Source: Chloroflexota bacterium
GTDB lineage: Bacteria > Chloroflexota > Anaerolineae > UBA1429
Length of the DNA stretch: 19,746 nt
Direction: 5' to 3'
Assembly: GCA_012515695.1 (NCBI GenBank)
Contig: JAAYXX010000278.1
Span: 1-19,746 of the forward strand
Shown piece after piece: positions 14,265 to 19,746 of this stretch (the first letter of the stretch is position 1; every line of letters begins with the position of its first letter). The translations under genes and the position numbers were made by a program. The notes under the pieces were generated by a model, which worked only from the letters and a program-made list of their open reading frames with translations, searched no databases and had not been told where the DNA came from.

Positions 14265-14522
14265 GGCCTTGCGCCATGTGTCGATCTGCTCTTTGGTCGT
14301 GACGGACGCTTCCCGTTCCGCGGCCCTGGTTTCGGCGGCGATCTCTCCGGGGTCTGCGCCAGCCGGGCCGTGGACGGCAAAGGATGAGACGACCCTCACC
14401 GTGTCTTCGCTCGCGCAGTGGGGGCAGGGTGGCTTGACGCCCTCGGCGGCGGCTGACATGCTGCGGAAGAACTCGGAAAAGCGCTGGCCGCAATTGTTGC
14501 AACGAAATTCATAGATAGGCAT
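14253..14522 (-). CDS. FmdB-family zinc ribbon protein
   Basis: This small protein of 89 residues begins MPIYEFRCNNCGQRFSEFFR. Two CxxC pairs (Cys8/Cys11 and Cys33/Cys36, the latter in PPCPHC) form the zinc ribbon typical of the FmdB/CxxC_CxxC_SSSS family. The VRVVSSFAVHG stretch after the ribbon matches the Ser-containing segment of that family. A charged, Lys-rich tail follows. FmdB-type proteins are named from a putative regulator of formamidase genes, and their true role is poorly known. The start at 14522 is chosen because the ribbon starts immediately and AGGAAA precedes it; the longer in-frame start at 14579 would overlap the promoter's inverted repeat. It is convergent with mvaD and shares the terminator hairpin. 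Confidence 0.88.
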   Translation of the reverse strand: MPIYEFRCNNCGQRFSEFFRSMSAAAEGVKPPCPHCASEDTVRVVSSFAVHGPAGADPGEIAAETRAAEREASVTTKEQIDTWRKAKKK

Positions 14523-14570
14523 ATCTTGTTTCCTGTAGCAGGGCTCAGTTATACGGTAGTGACATAACGC

Positions 14571-14591
14571 GATTGGCACGAGTTGCCAATC
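14571..14591 (-). promoter_or_regulatory. Inverted repeat downstream of the fmdB-type promoter
   Basis: GATTGGCA-cgagt-TGCCAATC is a perfect 8-bp inverted repeat located about 10-30 bases into the predicted fmdB-type transcript. It could be an operator or a 5' stabilising hairpin. There is no T-run, so it is not a terminator of the upstream MFS gene. Confidence 0.45.
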
Positions 14592-14606
14592 AACAGTCTG
14601 GAACTA

Positions 14607-14635
14607 ATTATACTAACGTTCACATGGTCTGCCAA
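14607..14635 (-). promoter_or_regulatory. Putative promoter of the fmdB-type gene
   Basis: On the minus strand TTGGCA (14635-14630) and a perfect TATAAT (14612-14607) are separated by 17 bases. A start near 14600 would leave a leader of about 78 bases. This suggests the small gene can be transcribed independently of the MFS gene upstream. Confidence 0.65.
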
Positions 14636-14674
14636 GGAGGGAGCTGCTGCACGCGCTCTTGCGCTGGGCGAACG

Positions 14675-15958
14675 TCAGGCGTCTTTGGGGAGCGCGAAAA
14701 AGCCCACAGTCGTCACGATCTGGGCCAGCCCGGCGACGATCAACGCGGTGGGCAGGGAGGTTACGCCGGATATGCGCGCCCCGATCAATGGCCCGATAAA
14801 GACCGCCAGGTTGGCCGCGAGGCTCCAAAACGCCGCAAAGAGTGGTTGCCGCTCTCCAGGGCAGCACTCTAGCATCAGGTCGAACAGGCCCAGGTCAATA
14901 CCGGCGGCCATGCTGCCCCAGACCACCGCTGCGGGCAGCAGCCAGATGGCTGAGGGGGAAAGGGCGGTCATGATGGCGTACAGGCCCACGCCGATGGCCG
15001 AGATAAACAGCATTTTGCGGTGGCCGAACTTGTTGGCCTTGTTGCCCCAGAAGGTGTAACCCACCATCAGCGCGGCATAGCCCACCGTGCCGCGCAGTCC
15101 GATGAGCGTATCCGGAGCGCGCAACTCGTTGACCCAAAAGAGCGTGAACAGCGGCGCGGGCATGTTGAGCGCGACCCGATAGAGAGTAGTAGCCATCAAA
15201 AAGAGCACGAACGGCTTGTGGCGAAACACCGGCCCGACATAGGTCGCCGCTCGTTTTAGCAGGCTGTCCTGAGGCTCTGTGGGGGGAGCGGCGACTTCGG
15301 GCAGGCGAATGCGCGAGAAAAAGTAGGGGTCGAGCATCGCCAGCGCGAACGAAATAAAGAACACGAGCTGATAGTTGTATGGGAAGGCGATGTGGTCCAG
15401 CAGCCAGCCAAAGACCACGCTGCTGATGGCCGTTACCAGGCTCAACAGCGCCCAGCGCGTGCCGTTTAACTGGGCGCGGCGGCGGGGCGAGATGGCCCGC
15501 GCCATTACCGACGTCCAGGCGGGGATAGCCACCGCGTCGGGGAGCGTCTTGGCCGTCCAAACGATCAATAGCGTTATTGCCAGCAGGCCGTTGTCTCGCA
15601 CGAGGAACGGGAGCAGCGCGCAGATCAGGAAAGACCAGCGCACCATTTGGGCCGCGATGACGCGCACGCGCACCTGGTTGCGGCTGCGCTCGGCGACGAT
15701 GGCGCCGGGGATCAGAAAGCAACTGGCGACCAGGGCTGGGGCGGAAGTGACCCAGCTCATGAGGGTGGGGTTGGCCCCGATGCGGGCCAGGAAAACGGGC
15801 AAAAAGGCGACGATGCCGCCTGTGGACACGCCAGTCACAGCAGTGTTCAGGCAGAGGAATCTGGCGTTGGCATCCTCCTCGTTGCGGGGGTGAACGATAG
15901 GAGAACTCGCTATCTTGGCAACCACGAGCCGAGCCCTCCTGGCGATGGATACCACCAT
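14675..15958 (-). CDS. Major facilitator superfamily transporter
   Basis: The 427-residue protein consists mostly of hydrophobic helices; I count about 11-12 membrane segments between residues 33 and 424. A central hydrophilic loop (about 218-262) separates the two six-helix halves. The loop WGNKANKFGHRKML (about 308-321) is a form of MFS motif A between helices of the second half, and ERSRNQVRVR (about 89-98) occupies the equivalent place in the first half. It should be an inner-membrane secondary transporter. The substrate is not recognisable. The ATG at 15958 has GAGG about 9 bases upstream and a promoter further up. It is divergent from the selenoprotein gene. Confidence 0.85.
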   Translation of the reverse strand: MVVSIARRARLVVAKIASSPIVHPRNEEDANARFLCLNTAVTGVSTGGIVAFLPVFLARIGANPTLMSWVTSAPALVASCFLIPGAIVAERSRNQVRVRVIAAQMVRWSFLICALLPFLVRDNGLLAITLLIVWTAKTLPDAVAIPAWTSVMARAISPRRRAQLNGTRWALLSLVTAISSVVFGWLLDHIAFPYNYQLVFFISFALAMLDPYFFSRIRLPEVAAPPTEPQDSLLKRAATYVGPVFRHKPFVLFLMATTLYRVALNMPAPLFTLFWVNELRAPDTLIGLRGTVGYAALMVGYTFWGNKANKFGHRKMLFISAIGVGLYAIMTALSPSAIWLLPAAVVWGSMAAGIDLGLFDLMLECCPGERQPLFAAFWSLAANLAVFIGPLIGARISGVTSLPTALIVAGLAQIVTTVGFFALPKDA

Positions 15959-16022
15959 GTTGCGTAGCCTCGTTTCTTCGCGGTTATGCTGCTATGCGCG
16001 CTTGCTGGGGCGCATAAGCGTT

Positions 16023-16051
16023 ATTGTATCACCGGCGTCTGGTCTTGCCAA
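16023..16051 (-). promoter_or_regulatory. Putative promoter of the MFS gene
   Basis: On the minus strand TTGGCA (16051-16046) and TACAAT (16028-16023) are separated by 17 bases, with TGA directly before the -10. It is divergent from the strong promoter at 16128-16156, about 75 bases away. Confidence 0.6.
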
Positions 16052-16127
16052 AGCGGCCCCGCCTGGCGGCCTTACGCGCTTTTCATGGGGGCGTCTCGGG
16101 TCGCGGGCCGGGCGGTTCGTCTTTCTG

Positions 16128-16156
16128 TTGACAGAGTTATTTTCTGGCAGTATAAT
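16128..16156 (+). promoter_or_regulatory. Perfect consensus sigma-70-type promoter of the peroxiredoxin gene
   Basis: TTGACA (16128-16133) and TATAAT (16151-16156) are separated by exactly 17 bases. Transcription would start near 16163, giving a short leader of about 37 bases before the first ATG. Both hexamers are exact matches, the strongest promoter in the window, suggesting high constitutive expression. Confidence 0.85.
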
Positions 16157-16199
16157 CTGTCTGAGCGAAAATCACGCTAGCAACCTGAGAGGAGGTCAC

Positions 16200-16904
16200 A
16201 TGCCGGAACAAGGTATTTCCTGTGTGGAGCCGATCCAGCAACCGGGACAGGAAGAACCCGGCCAACCCCAAGAGAGCGAACAGAAGGAGGTACCCCGTAT
16301 GGCGACGGCGCGGGTGGGGCAAAAGGCCCCTGCTTTTCGGGCGAATGCGTTTGTTGACGGAGGTTTCAAGCAGGTATCATTGTCCGACTATAGCGGGCAA
16401 TGGGTGATGGTTTGCTTCTATCCGGGGGATTTCACTTTTGTATGACCCACCGAATTGGCGGCGGTCGCCGCTAAAAAGGCCGAGTTTGACGAGTTGGGTG
16501 TGGCCGTGCTGGCCATCAGCACGAATAGCCAGTTTGTGCACAAGATCTGGCAGGAAACCGAACTCTCCAAGCTGATCGATGGCGGGTTCCCCTGGCCGAT
16601 GTTGGCAGACATGAACGGGCAGATTGGGCGGATGTACGGCGTCTATGAAGAAGATGCAGGGGTGAATATTCGCGGCCGCTTTATCATTGATCCCGATGGC
16701 ACGATTCAGGCAATGGAAGTGCTGACCCCTTCTGTGGGCCGCAACGTCTCCGAGACACTACGTCAAATCAGGGCCTTCCAGCATGTGCGGGCCACCGGAG
16801 AGGCTACCCCTTCCGGCTGGCAGCCCGGCAAAGCCACTCTGAAACCTGGCCCCGATCTGGTGGGGAAGGTGTGGGAAGTCTGGTCGGTGGATCAGGCTTT
16901 TTAG
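16200..16904 (+). CDS. prxU: Selenocysteine-containing peroxiredoxin (AhpC/Prx1-like), TGA read as Sec
   Basis: This is a cytoplasmic thiol/selenol peroxidase reducing H2O2 and organic hydroperoxides. Translation through the TGA at 16443-16445 gives 234 residues with Sec82 in the motif PGDFTFV-U-PTE, exactly where AhpC has its peroxidatic Cys. Thr79 and Arg160 (NIRGRFIIDPDG) complete the active site. The frame downstream is uninterrupted for 152 codons and is AhpC-like to the end (KATLKPGPDLVGKVWEV). The usual C-terminal resolving Cys (EVCPAxW) is replaced: GEATPSGW, Thr203. The only other cysteines are Cys8 and Cys72. The ATG at 16200 has AGGAGG; a second in-frame ATG at 16299, also with AAGGAGG, would give a standard-length 201-residue form. 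Own promoter and terminator. An ordinary gene caller would split it at the TGA. Confidence 0.9.
16446..16474 (+). promoter_or_regulatory. Bacterial SECIS element directing Sec insertion
   Basis: Immediately after the TGA, TTGGCGGC (16455-16462) pairs with GCCGCTAA (16467-16474), one G-U pair included, to form an 8-bp stem with a GGUC tetraloop (16463-16466). The E. coli fdhF SECIS, recognised by SelB, has the same GGUC loop about 18 bases after its UGA; here it is 17 bases. The stem encodes LAAVAA of the protein. Confidence 0.82.
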
Positions 16905-16936
16905 GGCACAGATGCTCGCGTGATGTTGATCGCAGG

Positions 16937-16964
16937 AGGCTCCCCGACGGGGAGCCTTTTATTT
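16937..16964 (+). terminator. Rho-independent terminator of the selenoperoxiredoxin gene
   Basis: AGGCTCCCC (16937-16945) and GGGGAGCCT (16949-16957) form a perfect 9-bp stem with a GAC loop, followed by TTTATTT. It lies 32 bases after the stop and closes a single-gene transcript. Confidence 0.9.
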
Positions 16965-16989
16965 GACCAACTGAAGGGTGGTAGTTGTC

Positions 16990-17814
16990 ATGCGGCTGAC
17001 CTGTCTGGTGGATAACGGCGTGCAGGCCGGGTCGTCGTTGTGGGGGGAACACGGCCTGTCTTTTCTGATCGAGACGGACGCGGGGAATGTGTTATGGGAT
17101 ACGGGCCGGAGCGGCACAGTGTTGGCGCACAACCTGCGCGCGCTGCGCCTGGACGGCGTTCGCCTGGCGGCCATCGCCCTCAGCCACGCGCACGACGATC
17201 ACACGGGCGGCCTGGAGGCTGCGCTCGAGATGTTCCCCGGCGTGCCGGTGTACGCGCATACGGACCTGTTTCAGGAGCGATTCAGCCGTCGCGAGCAGGA
17301 TGCCCGCGCCGTCGGTATGCGTCTGACCCGGCATGAACTGGAGCAGCGGACTGCGCTATACCTGTCCGATGATCCCCAGGAGATTGTGCCGGGCGTGTGG
17401 ACGACAGGGGGTATCCACCATCGGCCCTACCCGCAGGGTTCCAGCCCCCACCATTTTGTGTGGCAGGGGGATGAACTCGTGTCGGACACGTATGCGGATG
17501 ATCTGTCGTTGGTGCTGCTGCCCGAGGGGAGTGGCGCGGCGCTTTTGACAGGTTGCTCTCACGCGGGGCTGCGTAACATCATGGAGACGGCTCACAAGAT
17601 CACGCGCGATTCGCTATCGGTCATTGTCGGCGGGACGCATCTGGGCGGGGTAACGCTGGGCGAGTTGTCTGCCATTCTCGCCGCTTTTGAGCGCGAGAAC
17701 AATCCGGCGCTCTACCTGAACCATTGCACAGGAGATGCCGCCCTGTTCTCCTTGCGGGAGGCGTTGGGGCGGCATGTGCATTCCTGTCCGGCGGGAACGG
17801 TGATCCAACTCTAG
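16990..17814 (+). CDS. Metallo-beta-lactamase-fold hydrolase (COG1237-like)
   Basis: The 274-residue protein has the metal-binding motif LSHAHDDHTGG (residues 64-74: His66, His68, Asp70, His71). It continues with GCSHAG (188-193, His191), GGTHLGG (214-220) and NHCTG (244-248, His245), in the order seen in the family that includes archaeal dihydropterin-aminobenzene phosphate synthase. WGEHGLSFLIET and VLWDTG near the start are also typical. The precise substrate is unknown. The ATG at 16990 follows AAGGGTGG; a GTG at 16978 would lie within that ribosome binding site. It starts 25 bases after the peroxiredoxin terminator, and its stop codon directly abuts that of the convergent DAHP synthase gene. 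Confidence 0.85.
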   Translation: MRLTCLVDNGVQAGSSLWGEHGLSFLIETDAGNVLWDTGRSGTVLAHNLRALRLDGVRLAAIALSHAHDDHTGGLEAALEMFPGVPVYAHTDLFQERFSRREQDARAVGMRLTRHELEQRTALYLSDDPQEIVPGVWTTGGIHHRPYPQGSSPHHFVWQGDELVSDTYADDLSLVLLPEGSGAALLTGCSHAGLRNIMETAHKITRDSLSVIVGGTHLGGVTLGELSAILAAFERENNPALYLNHCTGDAALFSLREALGRHVHSCPAGTVIQL

Positions 17815-18831
17815 CTACATCGTCCGACCAAGAGCGGCTGCGATGGCACCGATCTGGCCCATCAGCCGGGTAAAGTCATTGAACGTGAGGCTTTGCAGCC
17901 CATCGGAGAGGGCGTTGGCCGGATCGGGGTGCACCTCGATCAACAGGCCATCGGCGCCCGCCGCCACGGCGGCTCGCGCCAGAGTGGGAACCAACTGGTA
18001 ATGGCCCGCCGCGTGGCTGGGGTCCACGATGATCGGCAGGTGCGAAGATTGCTTGATGACGCCGATGGACGAGATATCCAGCGTAAAGCGGGTGCTGGTC
18101 TCAAAGCTGCGAATGCCGCGCTCGCACAGGATCACCTGCGATTCTCCGCTCGCCAGCAAATAGTCCGCCGCTTGCAGCCACTCGGTAACGGTGGCGGCCA
18201 GCCCGCGCTTTAATACGCAAGGCTTGCCGGTCTGCCCGACAGCCCGCAGCAGGCTATAGTTCTGCATGTTGCGCGCCCCGATTTGCAGCACATCCACCTG
18301 CCCGACCATCCCGTCCAGGTGGTGAGGGTCGGTGACTTCACTGATTACGGGCATGCCGGTTTTCTGGCGCACATCGTCCAGCAGACCCAGCCCGGTTTCG
18401 CCAAGACCCTGGAAGCTAAAGGGAGAGGTGCGCGGCTTGTAGGCGCCTCCGCGCAAGATGGTCGCGCCCGCCTTTTGCACATGCTGGGCCGTCTTGAGCA
18501 GTTGCTCGTGTGACTCGATAGCGCAAGGGCCAGCCATGATGACCAGTTGGGGACCGCCCACGACGATATCCCCGATATGCACCAACGTCTGCTCATCTTT
18601 GAACTCACGCGAGGCCAGCTTGTAGGGGCGCATAATGCGCGTGACCGACTCGACGCCGGGCAACACGGCAAACAGCTCGGTGGGGATTCGCCCCGTATCG
18701 CTGCCCAGAATCGCCACGACTGTTTTGTCGGTGCCGATGTTCAGTTGCACCTCGCATCCGTTCTTGTGCGCGCGGGCGATCACCTGATCAACCTGTTCCT
18801 TGGCTGCCCCACGGCGCATTTCTACAATCAT
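17815..18831 (-). CDS. aroF: 3-deoxy-7-phosphoheptulonate (DAHP) synthase, type I-beta
   Basis: This enzyme condenses phosphoenolpyruvate with erythrose 4-phosphate, the first step of the shikimate pathway to aromatic amino acids. The 338 residues start with a ferredoxin/ACT-like regulatory domain (about 1-70, MIVEMRRGA), as in the Thermotoga enzyme, which is feedback-inhibited through it. The barrel follows, with GPCAIES (101-107, metal ligand Cys103), KPRTSP (132-137), CVLKRG (205-210), DPSHAAG (270-276, His273) and IEVHPDP (298-304, Glu299). The start at 18831 has AGGAGG 7 bases upstream. A promoter and a leader hairpin precede it. The gene is monocistronic here and convergent with the hydrolase gene. 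Confidence 0.95.
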   Translation of the reverse strand: MIVEMRRGAAKEQVDQVIARAHKNGCEVQLNIGTDKTVVAILGSDTGRIPTELFAVLPGVESVTRIMRPYKLASREFKDEQTLVHIGDIVVGGPQLVIMAGPCAIESHEQLLKTAQHVQKAGATILRGGAYKPRTSPFSFQGLGETGLGLLDDVRQKTGMPVISEVTDPHHLDGMVGQVDVLQIGARNMQNYSLLRAVGQTGKPCVLKRGLAATVTEWLQAADYLLASGESQVILCERGIRSFETSTRFTLDISSIGVIKQSSHLPIIVDPSHAAGHYQLVPTLARAAVAAGADGLLIEVHPDPANALSDGLQSLTFNDFTRLMGQIGAIAAALGRTM

Positions 18832-18874
18832 CCTCTTACCTCCTGGTTATGTATCGGTTGGCGCTATATGCATT

Positions 18875-18903
18875 ACGAGGAGCCAAAACTTCCGGCTCCT
18901 CGT
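18875..18903 (-). promoter_or_regulatory. Leader hairpin of the DAHP synthase gene
   Basis: On the minus strand ACGAGGAGCC and GGCTCCTCGT form a perfect 10-bp stem around a 9-base loop, about 10 bases after the predicted transcription start and about 45 bases before the ATG. It is not followed by a T-run. It may stabilise the 5' end or act in control; no known riboswitch or T-box consensus was seen. Confidence 0.5.
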
Positions 18904-18918
18904 CGGCTGGTGGGTGTA

Positions 18919-18947
18919 ATAATACTTGATTTTACGTGACAGGCGAA
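18919..18947 (-). promoter_or_regulatory. Putative promoter of the DAHP synthase gene
   Basis: On the minus strand TTCGCC (18947-18942) and TATTAT (18924-18919) are 17 bases apart. A start near 18912 places the leader hairpin at the very 5' end of the transcript. Confidence 0.45.
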
Positions 18948-18985
18948 TATACCGGTTATGGTGTGGAGGCAATCGCCCTGAGCTA

Positions 18986-19012
18986 TTGCCGCCCGGCGGA
19001 TTGTGGTATAAT
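18986..19012 (+). promoter_or_regulatory. Putative promoter of the solute-binding protein gene
   Basis: A perfect TATAAT (19007-19012) is preceded by TGG (extended -10). The -35 is weak: TTGCCG at 18986-18991 with a short 15-base spacer. An extended -10 can compensate for that. The transcript would start near 19019, about 86 bases before the ATG. Confidence 0.5.
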
Positions 19013-19104
19013 GCGCTGTGATGGCCTCTGGTGAATGGCTGATGGGTGGATGCCGGAGGCCGTTCCCTGGAGGCAGAACCAGGAGGCGCTCCAGCGAGGG
19101 GGAA

Positions 19105-19746
19105 ATGAACCATCTGACTCGTCGGGATATGCTGCGCACAACCCTAAAGGTCGGCTTGCACCTGCTGGGCCTGTTCAGCCTGGGGGCTTGCAGGCGGCAA
19201 CCTGTGCCGGTCGAGAGGGTCATCGAAAAAGAGGTCACCAAGATCGTCAAAGAGTTGGTGCGCGAGACGGTGTTGGTGCCCGGCACTCCCGAAATCGTCG
19301 AGCGGACGGTTGAGGTGGAAAAGGTGGTCACGCCTACCGGGGAGGCAGAGACCACGCCCGCGCCCATCAGTCGCAGCAGAATCATCGCGCACGGGATGAC
19401 CTACGGCTGGACGCGCTTTGCCATGCAGGTGACCCCCGCCTTTGAGGAAGTATTCTCTGGCGTCACCATCGAGTGGCGCACGCTCTCCGACTGGCAAGAG
19501 TATCCCCAGCGCATTGCCGCGTTGTACGCTGCCGGTGAACTCGGCGACCTGATCGAGGTGCCCAGCGGCCCCTTGCTGGCGGCCTGGGCCAGCCGGGGGA
19601 TCATTCGGACGCTGGACGAGCTAATCGCCTCCTACGGGTTCGATACGCAGGGCCTGTTCAGGAGCGCGCTGCGCGGCTGCACATACGACGGCCAACTATA
19701 TGCGCTGCCCTTTGTCAGTCATCCGGGGGCTGGCTTGCTGGTATAT
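19105..19746 (+). CDS. ABC transporter extracellular solute-binding lipoprotein, N-terminal part
   Basis: The gene runs off the right edge; 214 residues are visible. The signal peptide has a twin-arginine start (TRRDMLR), a hydrophobic stretch (about 15-27) and the lipobox SLGAC, so Cys29 should be lipidated and anchor the protein outside the membrane. A linker of about 55 residues (33-88), nearly all Val, Glu, Lys, Thr and Arg in short alternating blocks such as VEKVV, spaces the domain from the membrane. From about residue 92 the periplasmic-binding fold begins (IIAHGMTYGW, VTPAFEEVFSGVTIEW, YPQRIAALYAAGELGDLIEV). This resembles family 1 carbohydrate-binding proteins of ABC importers. GAGGGGG precedes the ATG. 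Permease genes would be expected downstream. Confidence 0.88.
   Translation, partial: MNHLTRRDMLRTTLKVGLHLLGLFSLGACRRQPVPVERVIEKEVTKIVKELVRETVLVPGTPEIVERTVEVEKVVTPTGEAETTPAPISRSRIIAHGMTYGWTRFAMQVTPAFEEVFSGVTIEWRTLSDWQEYPQRIAALYAAGELGDLIEVPSGPLLAAWASRGIIRTLDELIASYGFDTQGLFRSALRGCTYDGQLYALPFVSHPGAGLLVY

Noticed and set aside
15915..16445. A separate protein ending at the TGA at 16443, with a second protein starting at 16455
   Set aside because: Each half is an incomplete AhpC. Only read-through of the TGA gives a full, collinear peroxiredoxin, and a SECIS-like stem follows. The part before 16200 is upstream promoter DNA.

Overview
This window looks like chromosome from a GC-rich bacterium, most likely a Chloroflexota (Anaerolineae-like) member. 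The clue is the gene at the right edge: a lipoprotein solute-binding protein whose mature N-terminus is a long Val/Glu/Lys linker, a layout I associate with Chloroflexota sugar-binding proteins. Mevalonate-pathway genes and a non-adenylylated-type glutamine synthetase fit that but do not prove it. Genes are dense, housekeeping and mostly preceded by AGGAGG-like ribosome binding sites. No tRNA, rRNA, CRISPR array, transposase or phage gene was recognised.

Left part (1-3262, all minus strand): the start of a sugar-phosphate nucleotidyltransferase running off the edge, gatA and gatC (tRNA-dependent amidotransferase, without gatB here), and an NAD-dependent epimerase/dehydratase. Between gatA and the nucleotidyltransferase lies a compact cloverleaf-like repeat (299-355). 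A 646-base gap (3263-3908) holds a divergent promoter region, a plus-strand terminator-like hairpin, a relic of a glutamate-synthase GXGXG domain (3459-3641), and a promoter plus structured leader for nadE.

Middle (3909-14044, plus strand): nadE-carA-carB-pucR-type regulator are tightly packed or overlapping and look like one operon. After a 442-base gap come glnA, then idi and mvaD (isoprenoid precursor synthesis), closed by a nested hairpin terminator at 14216-14264. Much of the region concerns ammonia and glutamine nitrogen: NadE, CarA, GlnA, GatCA and the GltB relic.

Right part: a minus-strand MFS transporter and small FmdB-type zinc ribbon; then the most notable gene of the window, a monocistronic peroxiredoxin (16200-16904) whose peroxidatic cysteine codon is an in-frame TGA. 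The TGA sits exactly in the AhpC motif FTFV-x-PTE, and is followed at the right distance by an 8-bp stem with a GGUC loop, the same loop as the E. coli fdhF SECIS element. It is therefore very probably a selenoprotein. It has a perfect consensus promoter, two in-frame start codons each with a strong Shine-Dalgarno sequence, lacks the usual AhpC resolving cysteine, and ends in its own terminator. A metallo-beta-lactamase-fold protein and a convergent DAHP synthase follow with abutting stop codons, then the partial solute-binding lipoprotein. The selenium machinery (selA, selB, selC, selD) is not in this window.
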